DNA of 64,000 bases from positions 62,001 through 126,000 of the forward strand of contig NZ_MUZA01000010.1 of the NCBI RefSeq assembly GCF_021442385.1, given 5' to 3'. Source of the stretch: Micromonospora sp. MH99. GTDB lineage: Bacteria > Actinomycetota > Actinomycetes > Mycobacteriales > Micromonosporaceae. The notes beneath the pieces are model-generated. The model was not told where the DNA came from, made no database searches, and saw only the letters and a list, made by a program, of their open reading frames with translations. Within the stretch, counting starts at the first letter, position 1. Each line of letters starts with the position of its first letter. A program made the position numbers and the translations under genes. Positions 57,320 to 64,000 of this stretch are shown piece by piece.

Positions 57320-59848
57320 GTGAGCCGGACGACACGTCGTCGCAGGGACCTCAATCTCCGGCTGCTGACGCTCGTCGCAGTGTTGGTGGCGCTGGCAAGT
57401 GTCGTCGCCGCGATCGCGGCGATCGCGACGAGCCGCAACCCACCAGACAGCGCACGGGACATCTCGACAATCGCGGCCCTCATCCTGATGATCGCCTCCG
57501 GAGCAGTGGTCCGGGCGGACCTTCGGATCAGGTCGACGACCTTCTCGTTCGCCTGGGTGGAGACCGCGATCGTTCTCGGGCTCGCGCTGGCACCGCAGCC
57601 CTGGGTGATCCTGTCCACCGGCGTGGGTATCGCCTGCGCCTCGATCCTCACCCGGCTGACCGCCATCAAGACGGCGTTCGGCATCGCAAAGCACACCCTC
57701 GTGGCCGGCGGCACCACGCTGATGGTCGTTCTCCTCGGCGACCGCTGGCCACCCGACGGCTTCTGGGACCTCTTCCTCCTCCTCGCGGCGGTCTACCTCA
57801 CCGCCGCGGTCCTCGACGACCTGTTGGCCATTCCGGTCATCGCCCTGGCATCGGGCACCCGTGTCTTCCGGCAGTTCCGTAACCACTTCGACCTCCGGCT
57901 GGCCGGTTTCGCCGTCCGGTTCGTGGTGGCCGCCTTCACCCTGCTCATCCTCCGGGAGGATCCGCGGCTGCTCCTGGCCGTCCCGCCCCTGGTCCTGAGC
58001 CTGCACCTGGCCTACTCCGCGCGCATCCGAGGCCGCACCGAGCAGCAGGCGTGGCAGCGGCTCGCCCGCACCACCGACGCGCTCAACGTGGTCGACCTGG
58101 ACGACGTGCTCACCACCGCCGTCACCCAGGCCGCCGAGTTGTTCTCCGCCGACGAGGTCGAGATCGAGCTGCGCGACGGCGGTCGCACCGTTCGCGGCGG
58201 CACCGGCGGCATCACCTTCGACGGGCCGACCGGCACGCCCACCGACGTGGACGGCACAGTCGTGCCCACCCCGCTGGAGGGCCACGACCGCTCCGTCGAC
58301 GTCGGCATCCTGCGCCTGCGCTTCCGTGGGCCGGTGCAGCTGTCCGAGCGGGAGCAGTACACGCTGCGCACCTTCGCCTCGGCGCTGTGCACGGCGGTCC
58401 GCAACGCCCAGGCGTACGCCGAGCTGGCCCGTGTCGCCGACGAGCACGCGTACGCCGCCACCCACGACGCGCTCACCGACCTCGCGAACCGACGACACCT
58501 GCTCGACCAGGGCACCGAGCATCTGAGTGCCCGCCACGCGGACGGGGTGACCGCACTGGTATTGATCGACCTCAACCACTTCAAGGAGGTCAACGACACC
58601 CTCGGCCACGCCGCCGGCGACCAGGTGCTGGTCCAGGTCGCCGACCGGCTGCGACGCGCCGCCGCCTCCAGCGATCTGGTGGCCCGCCTCGGCGGGGACG
58701 AGTTCGCCGTACTCCTGCGTGGGCTACCGGCCCCCGCGGTGGCCGCGCACCGGGCCGAGACGCTGCTCGCCGCCCTGCACGAGCCGTTCGAGCTGGACGG
58801 CATGCGCATCAGCGTCGAGGCCAGCGGCGGGATCTCCGTCGCCCCGGCCAGTGGCGGCATGGCCGAGCTGCTGCGCCGCGCGGACGTCGCGATGTACCAG
58901 GCGAAACGGGCCGGCCAGCGGATCTCCACGTACGCCCCGACCCGGGACACCGCAGACCTGAACCGCCTCACCCTCGGCGGCGACCTGCCCCGGGCCGTCG
59001 CCGACCACGAGTTCATCGTCAACTTCCAGCCGATCGTGGACCTCGGCACCGGCGAGGTGACCAGCGCGGAGGCCCTGGCCCGCTGGCACCACCCCACCCA
59101 CGGGCTGATCGATCCGCTGCGTTTCCTGGAGGCGGTGGAGCGTTCGGGAATGCTGCCGGCCTTCGCCGAGGCGATCCTCGACCAGGCACTGATCGCCGCG
59201 GCCAACTGGCGCGACGCCGGCTTCGACGTACCGGTCGCGGTCAACGTGTCGCCGCGCAGCCTGCTCGACGCACGCTTCCCCGGCTCGGTGCTGGCCCGAC
59301 TGCGTGCCCACGACCTTCCGCCGGACCGGCTGGTGCTGGAACTGACCGAGACGTTGACACTCAGCCAGCTCGACGTGGTCGACCGGGTGCTCAGCCGGCT
59401 ACGCGACGAGGGCGTGCGGTTGGCGCTTGACGACTTCGGCACCGGCTACTCCTCACTCTCCCTGCTCTCCCGGATCCCGGTGCACGAGCTGAAGATCGAC
59501 CGCAGCTTCGTGACGACCATGGAGAGCTCGGCCGAGGCCGCGGCAGTCATCCGCTCCACCCTCGACCTGGGCCGCAGCCTCGACCTGGCGGTGGTGGCCG
59601 AGGGCGTGGAGAGCGAGCCGCAGCGACGCGCCCTCTGGGAGTTGGGCTGCGTGGCCGGCCAGGGCCACCTGTTCGCCCGGCCGATGCCCGCCGGCACCCT
59701 GCTCGCCGCGTTGCAGCGCGGGTCGGGCGGCCAACCCGGCACTCTGGCACCACCGCTGCACGACACCGGCGCGGTGATCCGGCTGAGCCAGACCCGCCGC
59801 CAGGGCGGGCGTTCCCGCCCCGACCGCCTTCCGCACCTGCCCGCCTGA
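57320..59848 (+). CDS. Membrane GAF-GGDEF-EAL protein (c-di-GMP turnover)
   Basis: An 842-residue protein. About six N-terminal helices (to about 225) form a membrane sensor. A GAF-like region spans about 245-365. The cyclase domain has DLNHFKEVNDTLGHAAGD and the signature LGGDEFAVLL, intact. The phosphodiesterase domain has AEALARW (EAL), NVSPRS, LELTETL, LDDFGTGYSSLS, KIDRSFV and AEGVES, all intact, so both activities are possible. GAGG precedes the GTG by four bases. The long hairpin-rich leader with micro-ORFs suggests post-transcriptional control. Confidence 0.92.
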   Translation: MSRTTRRRRDLNLRLLTLVAVLVALASVVAAIAAIATSRNPPDSARDISTIAALILMIASGAVVRADLRIRSTTFSFAWVETAIVLGLALAPQPWVILSTGVGIACASILTRLTAIKTAFGIAKHTLVAGGTTLMVVLLGDRWPPDGFWDLFLLLAAVYLTAAVLDDLLAIPVIALASGTRVFRQFRNHFDLRLAGFAVRFVVAAFTLLILREDPRLLLAVPPLVLSLHLAYSARIRGRTEQQAWQRLARTTDALNVVDLDDVLTTAVTQAAELFSADEVEIELRDGGRTVRGGTGGITFDGPTGTPTDVDGTVVPTPLEGHDRSVDVGILRLRFRGPVQLSEREQYTLRTFASALCTAVRNAQAYAELARVADEHAYAATHDALTDLANRRHLLDQGTEHLSARHADGVTALVLIDLNHFKEVNDTLGHAAGDQVLVQVADRLRRAAASSDLVARLGGDEFAVLLRGLPAPAVAAHRAETLLAALHEPFELDGMRISVEASGGISVAPASGGMAELLRRADVAMYQAKRAGQRISTYAPTRDTADLNRLTLGGDLPRAVADHEFIVNFQPIVDLGTGEVTSAEALARWHHPTHGLIDPLRFLEAVERSGMLPAFAEAILDQALIAAANWRDAGFDVPVAVNVSPRSLLDARFPGSVLARLRAHDLPPDRLVLELTETLTLSQLDVVDRVLSRLRDEGVRLALDDFGTGYSSLSLLSRIPVHELKIDRSFVTTMESSAEAAAVIRSTLDLGRSLDLAVVAEGVESEPQRRALWELGCVAGQGHLFARPMPAGTLLAALQRGSGGQPGTLAPPLHDTGAVIRLSQTRRQGGRSRPDRLPHLPA

Positions 59849-59947
59849 GCGGGGCACGAGCACGACATGCCGCCGCCGGTGTGACCGGCGCCGGCCGGAA
59901 CCCCGCGGACAACCGGGTGAGCAGCGCGGTCTGCCAGACTGGCGCTC

Positions 59948-61288
59948 GTGATCGCCGACGCCCCGACCGCCAGCCGCAACCGCTGGCGGACGTTCGACAC
60001 CGCCGCCGGCGGGCTCGCCCTCGACCTGGGCCTCTACGCCGTGTCGGCCGTCTTCGCGGCGATCACCGCGCTCACGTCGACCCTGCTGCCACACCGCGCC
60101 TGGGGTGCGGTCGCCGCCGTCGGCTACCTGGTCGCGACGCTCGCGGTGATCGTTCAACTCCTCCTGCGTCGACGCGACCCGGCGACCCGACTGGCCGGCC
60201 TGCCGATCCGCTGGGCGGTGACCGGTCTCGTGTGGGCGAGCACCGCGCTGCTACCCGCGCTCTGGCAGAGCGTCGAGCGGGCCACCGGACGCGCCGACCG
60301 CGCGCAGGAGGAGGTGCTGGTCGTCGAGCAGGCCGGCATCCGCCTGCTGGAGCACGGCACGCCGTACCTCGGCCGAGACGCGATCGCCGCCCTGCCGGCC
60401 GGTGAACAACTGCTCGGATACACGCCGTATCAACCGGGCATGGCGCTGTTCGGCCTGCCCCGGGCACTCGCCGACACCTGGTGGACCGACGCCCGAGTGT
60501 GGTTCGCGGTGGGCACGGCGCTGGCGCTCGCCCTGGCCGTGGCCGCCCTGCGCGCCGCACGCGACACCGCCGGCGGTCCTCTCGTCGGGGCGCACCCATC
60601 CGACGCCGCGCTGCTGCGGGGCGTGCAGGCCGCCACCGTCCTGCCGATCTGCGCGCTCACCCTCGCCACCGGCGGCGACGACATGCCCGTACTCGCGCTC
60701 TGCCTGCTCGCCCTCGCCCTCGCCGCCGCCGGTCGGCCCGGCCGTGCCGGCCTCGCGGTCGGACTGGCGGGCGCGCTGAAGCTGTTCGCCTGGCCGATCG
60801 CCCTGGTCCTGATCGTCTGGGGTCTGACCAGGCGAGCCGGCGCCCGCGTCGCGGCCGGCGCAATCGGGTTGCCCGTCGCCGCCCTGCTCCCCGCCCTGCT
60901 GGTCGACCGCGAGGCGCTGACCGAGAACGTGCTGCGCTTCCCGCTCGGGCACGGCCTGGTCACCAGCCCGGCGCAGTCTCCGTTCCCCGGTCAGCTGATC
61001 GCCGCCACGCTCCCCGGTGGCCGGCTGATCGCCGCCGCCCTGCTGATCGCGGCCGGCGTGGCGATCGCCGTCCGACTCGCGCGCCGCCCGCCGGACACGG
61101 CCGCCGCCACCGCGCTGATCTGCGGGTACGGACTCCTCGCCGCGATCGCTCTGATGCCGTCCACCCGATTCGGGTACCTGCTGTACCCGCTGGCCCTGCT
61201 CACCTGGGCTCCCGCCCTGCGCAACCCGGCCACCGCACCGACCACCCCGACGCCCGATCCCGTGCCCGGTCGGGCCACATCGGTCTAA
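59948..61288 (+). CDS. GT87/DUF2029-like membrane glycosyltransferase
   Basis: A 446-residue multi-pass protein with about eleven helices. The first outside loop carries YTPYQPGMALFGLP after LLEHGTPYLGRD, and later GALKLFAWPIALVLIVWGL corresponds to the conserved Lys-containing helix of GT-C mannosyltransferases. TGGDDMPVLALCLLALALA lies between. Donor and acceptor are unknown; lipoglycan or wall sugar transfer is likely. It is more diverged from the family than the 49191-50636 gene. Confidence 0.82.
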   Translation: MIADAPTASRNRWRTFDTAAGGLALDLGLYAVSAVFAAITALTSTLLPHRAWGAVAAVGYLVATLAVIVQLLLRRRDPATRLAGLPIRWAVTGLVWASTALLPALWQSVERATGRADRAQEEVLVVEQAGIRLLEHGTPYLGRDAIAALPAGEQLLGYTPYQPGMALFGLPRALADTWWTDARVWFAVGTALALALAVAALRAARDTAGGPLVGAHPSDAALLRGVQAATVLPICALTLATGGDDMPVLALCLLALALAAAGRPGRAGLAVGLAGALKLFAWPIALVLIVWGLTRRAGARVAAGAIGLPVAALLPALLVDREALTENVLRFPLGHGLVTSPAQSPFPGQLIAATLPGGRLIAAALLIAAGVAIAVRLARRPPDTAAATALICGYGLLAAIALMPSTRFGYLLYPLALLTWAPALRNPATAPTTPTPDPVPGRATSV

Positions 61289-61329
61289 CCGGCGGGCGAA
61301 ACGCCGCCACACGGCGTACACCTGAAGAC

Positions 61330-61962
61330 ATGACCACCTACCGCGACCGCGCCGAGGCGGGCCGGGTGCTCGCCGAGCGGCTCACCGCCCTCGTCGGCGA
61401 ACCGGACACGGTAGTCCTCGGCCTCGTCCGCGGCGGCGTACCGGTGGCCCGCGTCGTCGCCGAACGGCTCGGCGCCCCCCTCGACGTGCTGGTCGTCCGC
61501 AAGCTCGGCATGCCCTGGGCCCGGGAGGTCGCCTTCGGGGCGCTCGGCCCGGGCGGGGTGCAGGTGCTCAACGACGCGATGGCCGGCCGTCTCAGCAGCG
61601 ACGACATCGCCGAGGTCAGCGGCCGCGAACAGGTCGAGTTGGAGCGCCGCGAGCGGCTCTACCGGGGCGGTCGTCCACCGCTGGACCTCACCGGCCGCGT
61701 CGCCGTGATCGTCGACGACGGTCTGGCCACCGGCGCGACCGCCCGCGCGGCAGTCGAGGTCGTCCGCCGGCTCGGCGCCCGCCGGGTGGTGGTGGCCGTG
61801 CCGGTCGGCGCGCAGGAGGCGTACGAGCTTCTGGCCGCCGAGGCCGACCAGGTCGTCTGCGCGCAGCGCCCTTCGGATTTCGGCGCGGTGAGCGTCTACT
61901 ACGACGACTTCCACGAGGTCTCCGACGACGAGGTCACCGACGCGCTCACAGCAACCGCTTAG
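61330..61962 (+). CDS. Phosphoribosyltransferase-fold protein
   Basis: A 210-residue protein. The PRPP-binding loop VIVDDGLATGATARAAV is intact, and VLGLVRGGVPVARVVAERLGAPLDVLVVRKLG (two blocks) is the start typical of the stand-alone phosphoribosyltransferases annotated near dosR-type genes in actinobacteria. ADQVVCAQRPSDFGAVSVYYDDF closes the domain. The base or substrate is unknown; a regulatory or erythromycin-esterase-linked role in relatives is not supported here. Confidence 0.9.
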   Translation: MTTYRDRAEAGRVLAERLTALVGEPDTVVLGLVRGGVPVARVVAERLGAPLDVLVVRKLGMPWAREVAFGALGPGGVQVLNDAMAGRLSSDDIAEVSGREQVELERRERLYRGGRPPLDLTGRVAVIVDDGLATGATARAAVEVVRRLGARRVVVAVPVGAQEAYELLAAEADQVVCAQRPSDFGAVSVYYDDFHEVSDDEVTDALTATA

Positions 61963-61984
61963 CTCGACCAGGTACCGTCGGGTG

Positions 61985-62368
61985 ATGAATAGCCTCACCT
62001 GTCCCAAGTGTCACGGCGAAATGCGTCAATACGAGCGCAGCGGTGTCGTCATCGACCAGTGCGGGGAGTGCCGGGGCATCTTCCTCGACCGCGGCGAGTT
62101 GGAGAAGCTGTTCGAGGCAGAGGCCAACTGGAGCCGCCAGCAGGCCGGCGGCCCGCCGCCGCAGCCCGTTCAGCAGCCGGGCGGCTACCCGCCGCCGCAC
62201 GCCCCGGCGCAGCACCAGCCCGGCTACGGCGCGGTCCCCCCGCCGCCGCCCCCGCCGCCCGTCCACGGCTACCCGCCGGCGCCTGCCTACGGTCAGCAGC
62301 ACCAGGGCTACCACGGGCACTACCGGCACAAGAAGCGCAAGGGCTTCCTCGACGAGATGTTCGGCTGA
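61985..62368 (+). CDS. TFIIB-type zinc-ribbon protein with Pro/Gly/Tyr-rich tail
   Basis: A 127-residue protein. LTCPKCHGEM and VIDQCGECRGIFLDRGELEKL form a four-cysteine zinc ribbon (zf-TFIIB family) at residues 5-45. The remainder is disordered, with PPPQPVQQPGGYPPP-type repeats and a basic end (HYRHKKRKGFLDEMFG). Such proteins are small and of unknown role. GTG 61982 is an alternative start. A palindrome at 62386-62431 follows the stop. Confidence 0.85.
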   Translation: MNSLTCPKCHGEMRQYERSGVVIDQCGECRGIFLDRGELEKLFEAEANWSRQQAGGPPPQPVQQPGGYPPPHAPAQHQPGYGAVPPPPPPPPVHGYPPAPAYGQQHQGYHGHYRHKKRKGFLDEMFG

Positions 62369-62385
62369 GCCCGACCGTCATCCCA

Positions 62386-62431
62386 GGTGACGGGCCTCTG
62401 GGTCACGGCCGTGACTCAGAGGCACGTCACC
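62386..62431. terminator. 46-bp near-perfect palindrome after the zinc-ribbon gene
   Basis: 62386-62408 pairs with 62409-62431 at 21 of 23 positions with no loop. It begins 17 bases after the stop and ends 49 bases before the next start. Likely terminator; an operator role is possible because it is a dyad without spacer. Confidence 0.7.
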
Positions 62432-62480
62432 CGTGGCCCGTAGGTTGGCGGCCGGGGTGCGTTCTGCGAGGCTGCATCGC

Positions 62481-63158
62481 ATGACCGAGATCCGGCCGGA
62501 CGAGGCTCTCGCCCAGGCGTACGACGGCATCACGGCGGTGGTCGACGGCCTGGACGACGCGCACCTGCAACGAGCGACCCGCTGCCAGGGCTGGCTCGTC
62601 GCGGACCTGCTGCTGCACGTGCTCGGCGACGCCCAGCGGGCCCTCGTGGCCCTGGCCAGCCCTGTCGACGGTCCCGCCGACGTGGACGACGTGTCCTACT
62701 GGCGCGGCTTCCCGGGCGGCGATGACCAGGCCGCCCGGCACGCCTGGTGGGTGCGCCGGTCGGCGTCCGCCTTCGACCTGCCGATCGGCATCGTCCGCCT
62801 CTGGAAGGAGACCGCGCCAGCGGCGGTCCGCGCCGCCGCGTCGGCGGACCCCGAGGGGTACGTCACCACGCAGGGGCACGTGCTCCGCGTACCGGATCTC
62901 CTGGCCACCCTGACCACCGAGGCCGTGGTGCACCACCTGGATCTGACGCCGGAGCTGCCGGAAGCGCCGCCACCCGGCCCACTGGCGGTACGGGTCGCCG
63001 TCTCCACGATGGATGGTCTGTTGAGCGACGACGCGGTCCGCCCCGCCGGATGGGACGACAACGAGTTTCTCCTGAAGGCCACCGGCAGGATCCCGCTCAC
63101 CGACCGGGACCGACTGGAGTTGGGTGAGGCGGCGGGCTGGTTCCCCCTGCTCGGGTGA
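62481..63158 (+). CDS. Maleylpyruvate isomerase / DinB-fold, mycothiol-dependent family protein
   Basis: A 225-residue protein with a DinB-like four-helix bundle: TRCQGWLVADLLLHVLGDAQRAL contains the first metal-ligand His (in LLLHV), and TTEAVVHHLDLTPELPE the His pair. The family (MDMPI N-terminal) uses mycothiol and a divalent metal; many members have unknown substrates. ATG 62481 is chosen; the frame opens at 62433 but that part looks non-coding. Confidence 0.85.
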   Translation: MTEIRPDEALAQAYDGITAVVDGLDDAHLQRATRCQGWLVADLLLHVLGDAQRALVALASPVDGPADVDDVSYWRGFPGGDDQAARHAWWVRRSASAFDLPIGIVRLWKETAPAAVRAAASADPEGYVTTQGHVLRVPDLLATLTTEAVVHHLDLTPELPEAPPPGPLAVRVAVSTMDGLLSDDAVRPAGWDDNEFLLKATGRIPLTDRDRLELGEAAGWFPLLG

Positions 63159-63174
63159 CCGATGCGGGTGTCGC

Positions 63175-64000
63175 TCAGCCGATGGCCATGTCGACGAAGC
63201 GGGACAGGTGCAATTGAGCCGCGACCGTCACCGTGTCGGTCGGCCCATTCCGATGCTTGGCAACAATAAAATCCGCCTCTCCCGCCCGTGGCGACTCCTT
63301 GTCGTAGTAGTCGTCGCGGTGCAGCAGGATGACAACATCGGCATCCTGCTCGATCGAGTTGTGGGTGGCGATGCCGTTGGCGATGAAGTTGTGCTTCTCA
63401 AGCACGGTCGCGTCGAACACCTCCTGCTCGCCGATCGACTCGATGGACGCGATCGAGTCCCAGAAGATGTCGTTGGTGGCGTGCAGGTCCAGGTCTGCAG
63501 CGTCTAGGACGCCGGCAATCGCCGCCAGTCGGGAGCGGCTGGGTGCATGCTTCCAGAGGGTGCTGCCGCAGAACTGGGTGCCGATCGCCTTCGCAAACTC
63601 GCGGTGGGTCATCCCCTGCTCGACCAGGATCTCCTTGACCTTGGCCCACACCTCGCGCGGTACCGTGTCGACGTTTGTGTTGCTCTCGATCGCCTCCAAC
63701 GAGGCAAGGAGAGCGGTACAGCCCTCCGACCGTTGCCCGTGGACGCCAATCTCGCGCAGGAACCTCAACTGGTCGTCGCGGCCGGAGATGTCGAGTGTGT
63801 ACTGCGGACGATGACCTGCCACTGGAACGTCCTTCAGCCGGGCTGTGATGCCGTACCTCAGGAGCAGTCGAGAGATGTCCTCAAGCATTCGTCGGCTCGT
63901 GGACGCGAAGTAGATGCGTCCGCCACGACCTGACTTGTTGACAGTCACCGACCCGTCCGTTGACCACAGGTGGCGCAGGAATGTGGTCACCTGCTCCTTC
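63175..64000 (-). CDS. dnaB: Replicative DNA helicase DnaB, intein-containing (partial)
   Basis: The last 60 codons (63178-63357) encode the DnaB C-terminus: SIEQDADVVILLHRDDYYD, FIVAKHRNGPTDTV and HLSRFVDMAIG. Directly before is an intein ending HNFIANGIATHN, so splicing would join the residue before the intein to the Ser of SIEQ. This is a known DnaB insertion point, after the LRESG segment. The N-terminal part of the gene lies beyond 64000. DnaB unwinds DNA at the replication fork. Confidence 0.93.
   Translation of the reverse strand, partial: KEQVTTFLRHLWSTDGSVTVNKSGRGGRIYFASTSRRMLEDISRLLLRYGITARLKDVPVAGHRPQYTLDISGRDDQLRFLREIGVHGQRSEGCTALLASLEAIESNTNVDTVPREVWAKVKEILVEQGMTHREFAKAIGTQFCGSTLWKHAPSRSRLAAIAGVLDAADLDLHATNDIFWDSIASIESIGEQEVFDATVLEKHNFIANGIATHNSIEQDADVVILLHRDDYYDKESPRAGEADFIVAKHRNGPTDTVTVAAQLHLSRFVDMAIG
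63358..64000 (-). mobile_element. DnaB intein with homing-endonuclease domain (C-terminal part)
   Basis: At least 214 residues are in the window. A LAGLIDADG-like segment (FLRHLWSTDGSV) and SRRMLEDISRLLLRYGITARL belong to the endonuclease part. The C-terminal splicing block VLEKHNFIANGIATHN ends with the Asn that cyclises, followed by Ser. It also contains a helix-turn-helix-like REFAKAIGTQFCGSTLWK. The first splicing blocks lie beyond 64000. Confidence 0.88.

Noticed and set aside
1..64000. tRNA, rRNA genes and CRISPR arrays
   Set aside because: No cloverleaf with a GGTTCGAAxCC arm, no rRNA-like segment and no regularly spaced short repeats with unique spacers were found by reading both strands.

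Overview
The window is very high in G+C, has dense gene packing and many GTG starts, and reads as chromosome of an actinomycete of the Micromonospora type (Micromonosporaceae). Supporting content is a proteasome activator, mycothiol-dependent-enzyme homologues, Scr1/DUF397 regulator pairs, an AfsR/SARP regulator, three LytR-CpsA-Psr (LCP) proteins and LppU-like proteins. A replicative helicase gene (dnaB) at the right edge, a near-consensus parS site and paired DnaA-box-like 9-mers suggest an origin-proximal location; that is inference.

Layout. 1-2910: end of a permease, a DUF397/Scr1 pair, and a divergent zinc-ribbon/flavin-reductase gene. 2911-5177: DUF485 protein plus sodium:solute symporter behind a CRP-like palindrome. 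5204-10130: UDP-glucuronate decarboxylase-like enzyme and three LCP proteins (cell-wall glycopolymers). 10177-14383: rhodanese, GDPD, PAS histidine kinase, anti-sigma-type ATPase, DUF5926. 14402-20628: arginine deiminase, NERD-like, PAS, ACT and lipoproteins, prephenate dehydratase, AIM24, zincin. 20809-29239: OsmC, membrane protein, twin HAD phosphatases, proteasome activator Bpa, hydrolase, orphan substrate-binding protein, DDAH with Lrp regulator, quinone oxidoreductase. 29236-32304: TY-chaperone, DUF6457, mobA, fdhD. 32390-34054: second Scr1/DUF397 locus with its own zinc-ribbon partner. 34262-39614: VapBC-like pair, DUF4192, kinase, moaA, moaD, metallophosphoesterase. 39661-46351: EndoQ-UvrD fusion, prepilin peptidase, EamA transporter, two LppU-like proteins. 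46485-50636: AAA ATPase, GNAT, DoxX, GT87. 50641-53355: moaC-mog-moeA-moaE. 53616-59848: giant SARP regulator and, divergently, a hairpin-rich leader with two micro-ORFs followed by a GGDEF-EAL protein. 59948-64000: GT87, phosphoribosyltransferase, zinc-ribbon protein, DinB-like enzyme, intein-containing dnaB.

How the genes work together. Molybdenum-cofactor genes are spread over three places (mobA/fdhD, moaA/moaD, moaC-mog-moeA-moaE) and together cover most of the pathway. The two Scr1/DUF397 loci are mirror copies of one module. Both also carry a small CxxC protein and a shared promoter motif.

Most unusual item: between the SARP gene and the GGDEF-EAL gene lie two near-identical micro-ORFs encoding MRKSTEWT and MRSTEWT. 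Each has its own Shine-Dalgarno sequence, and a hairpin can mask the second one.
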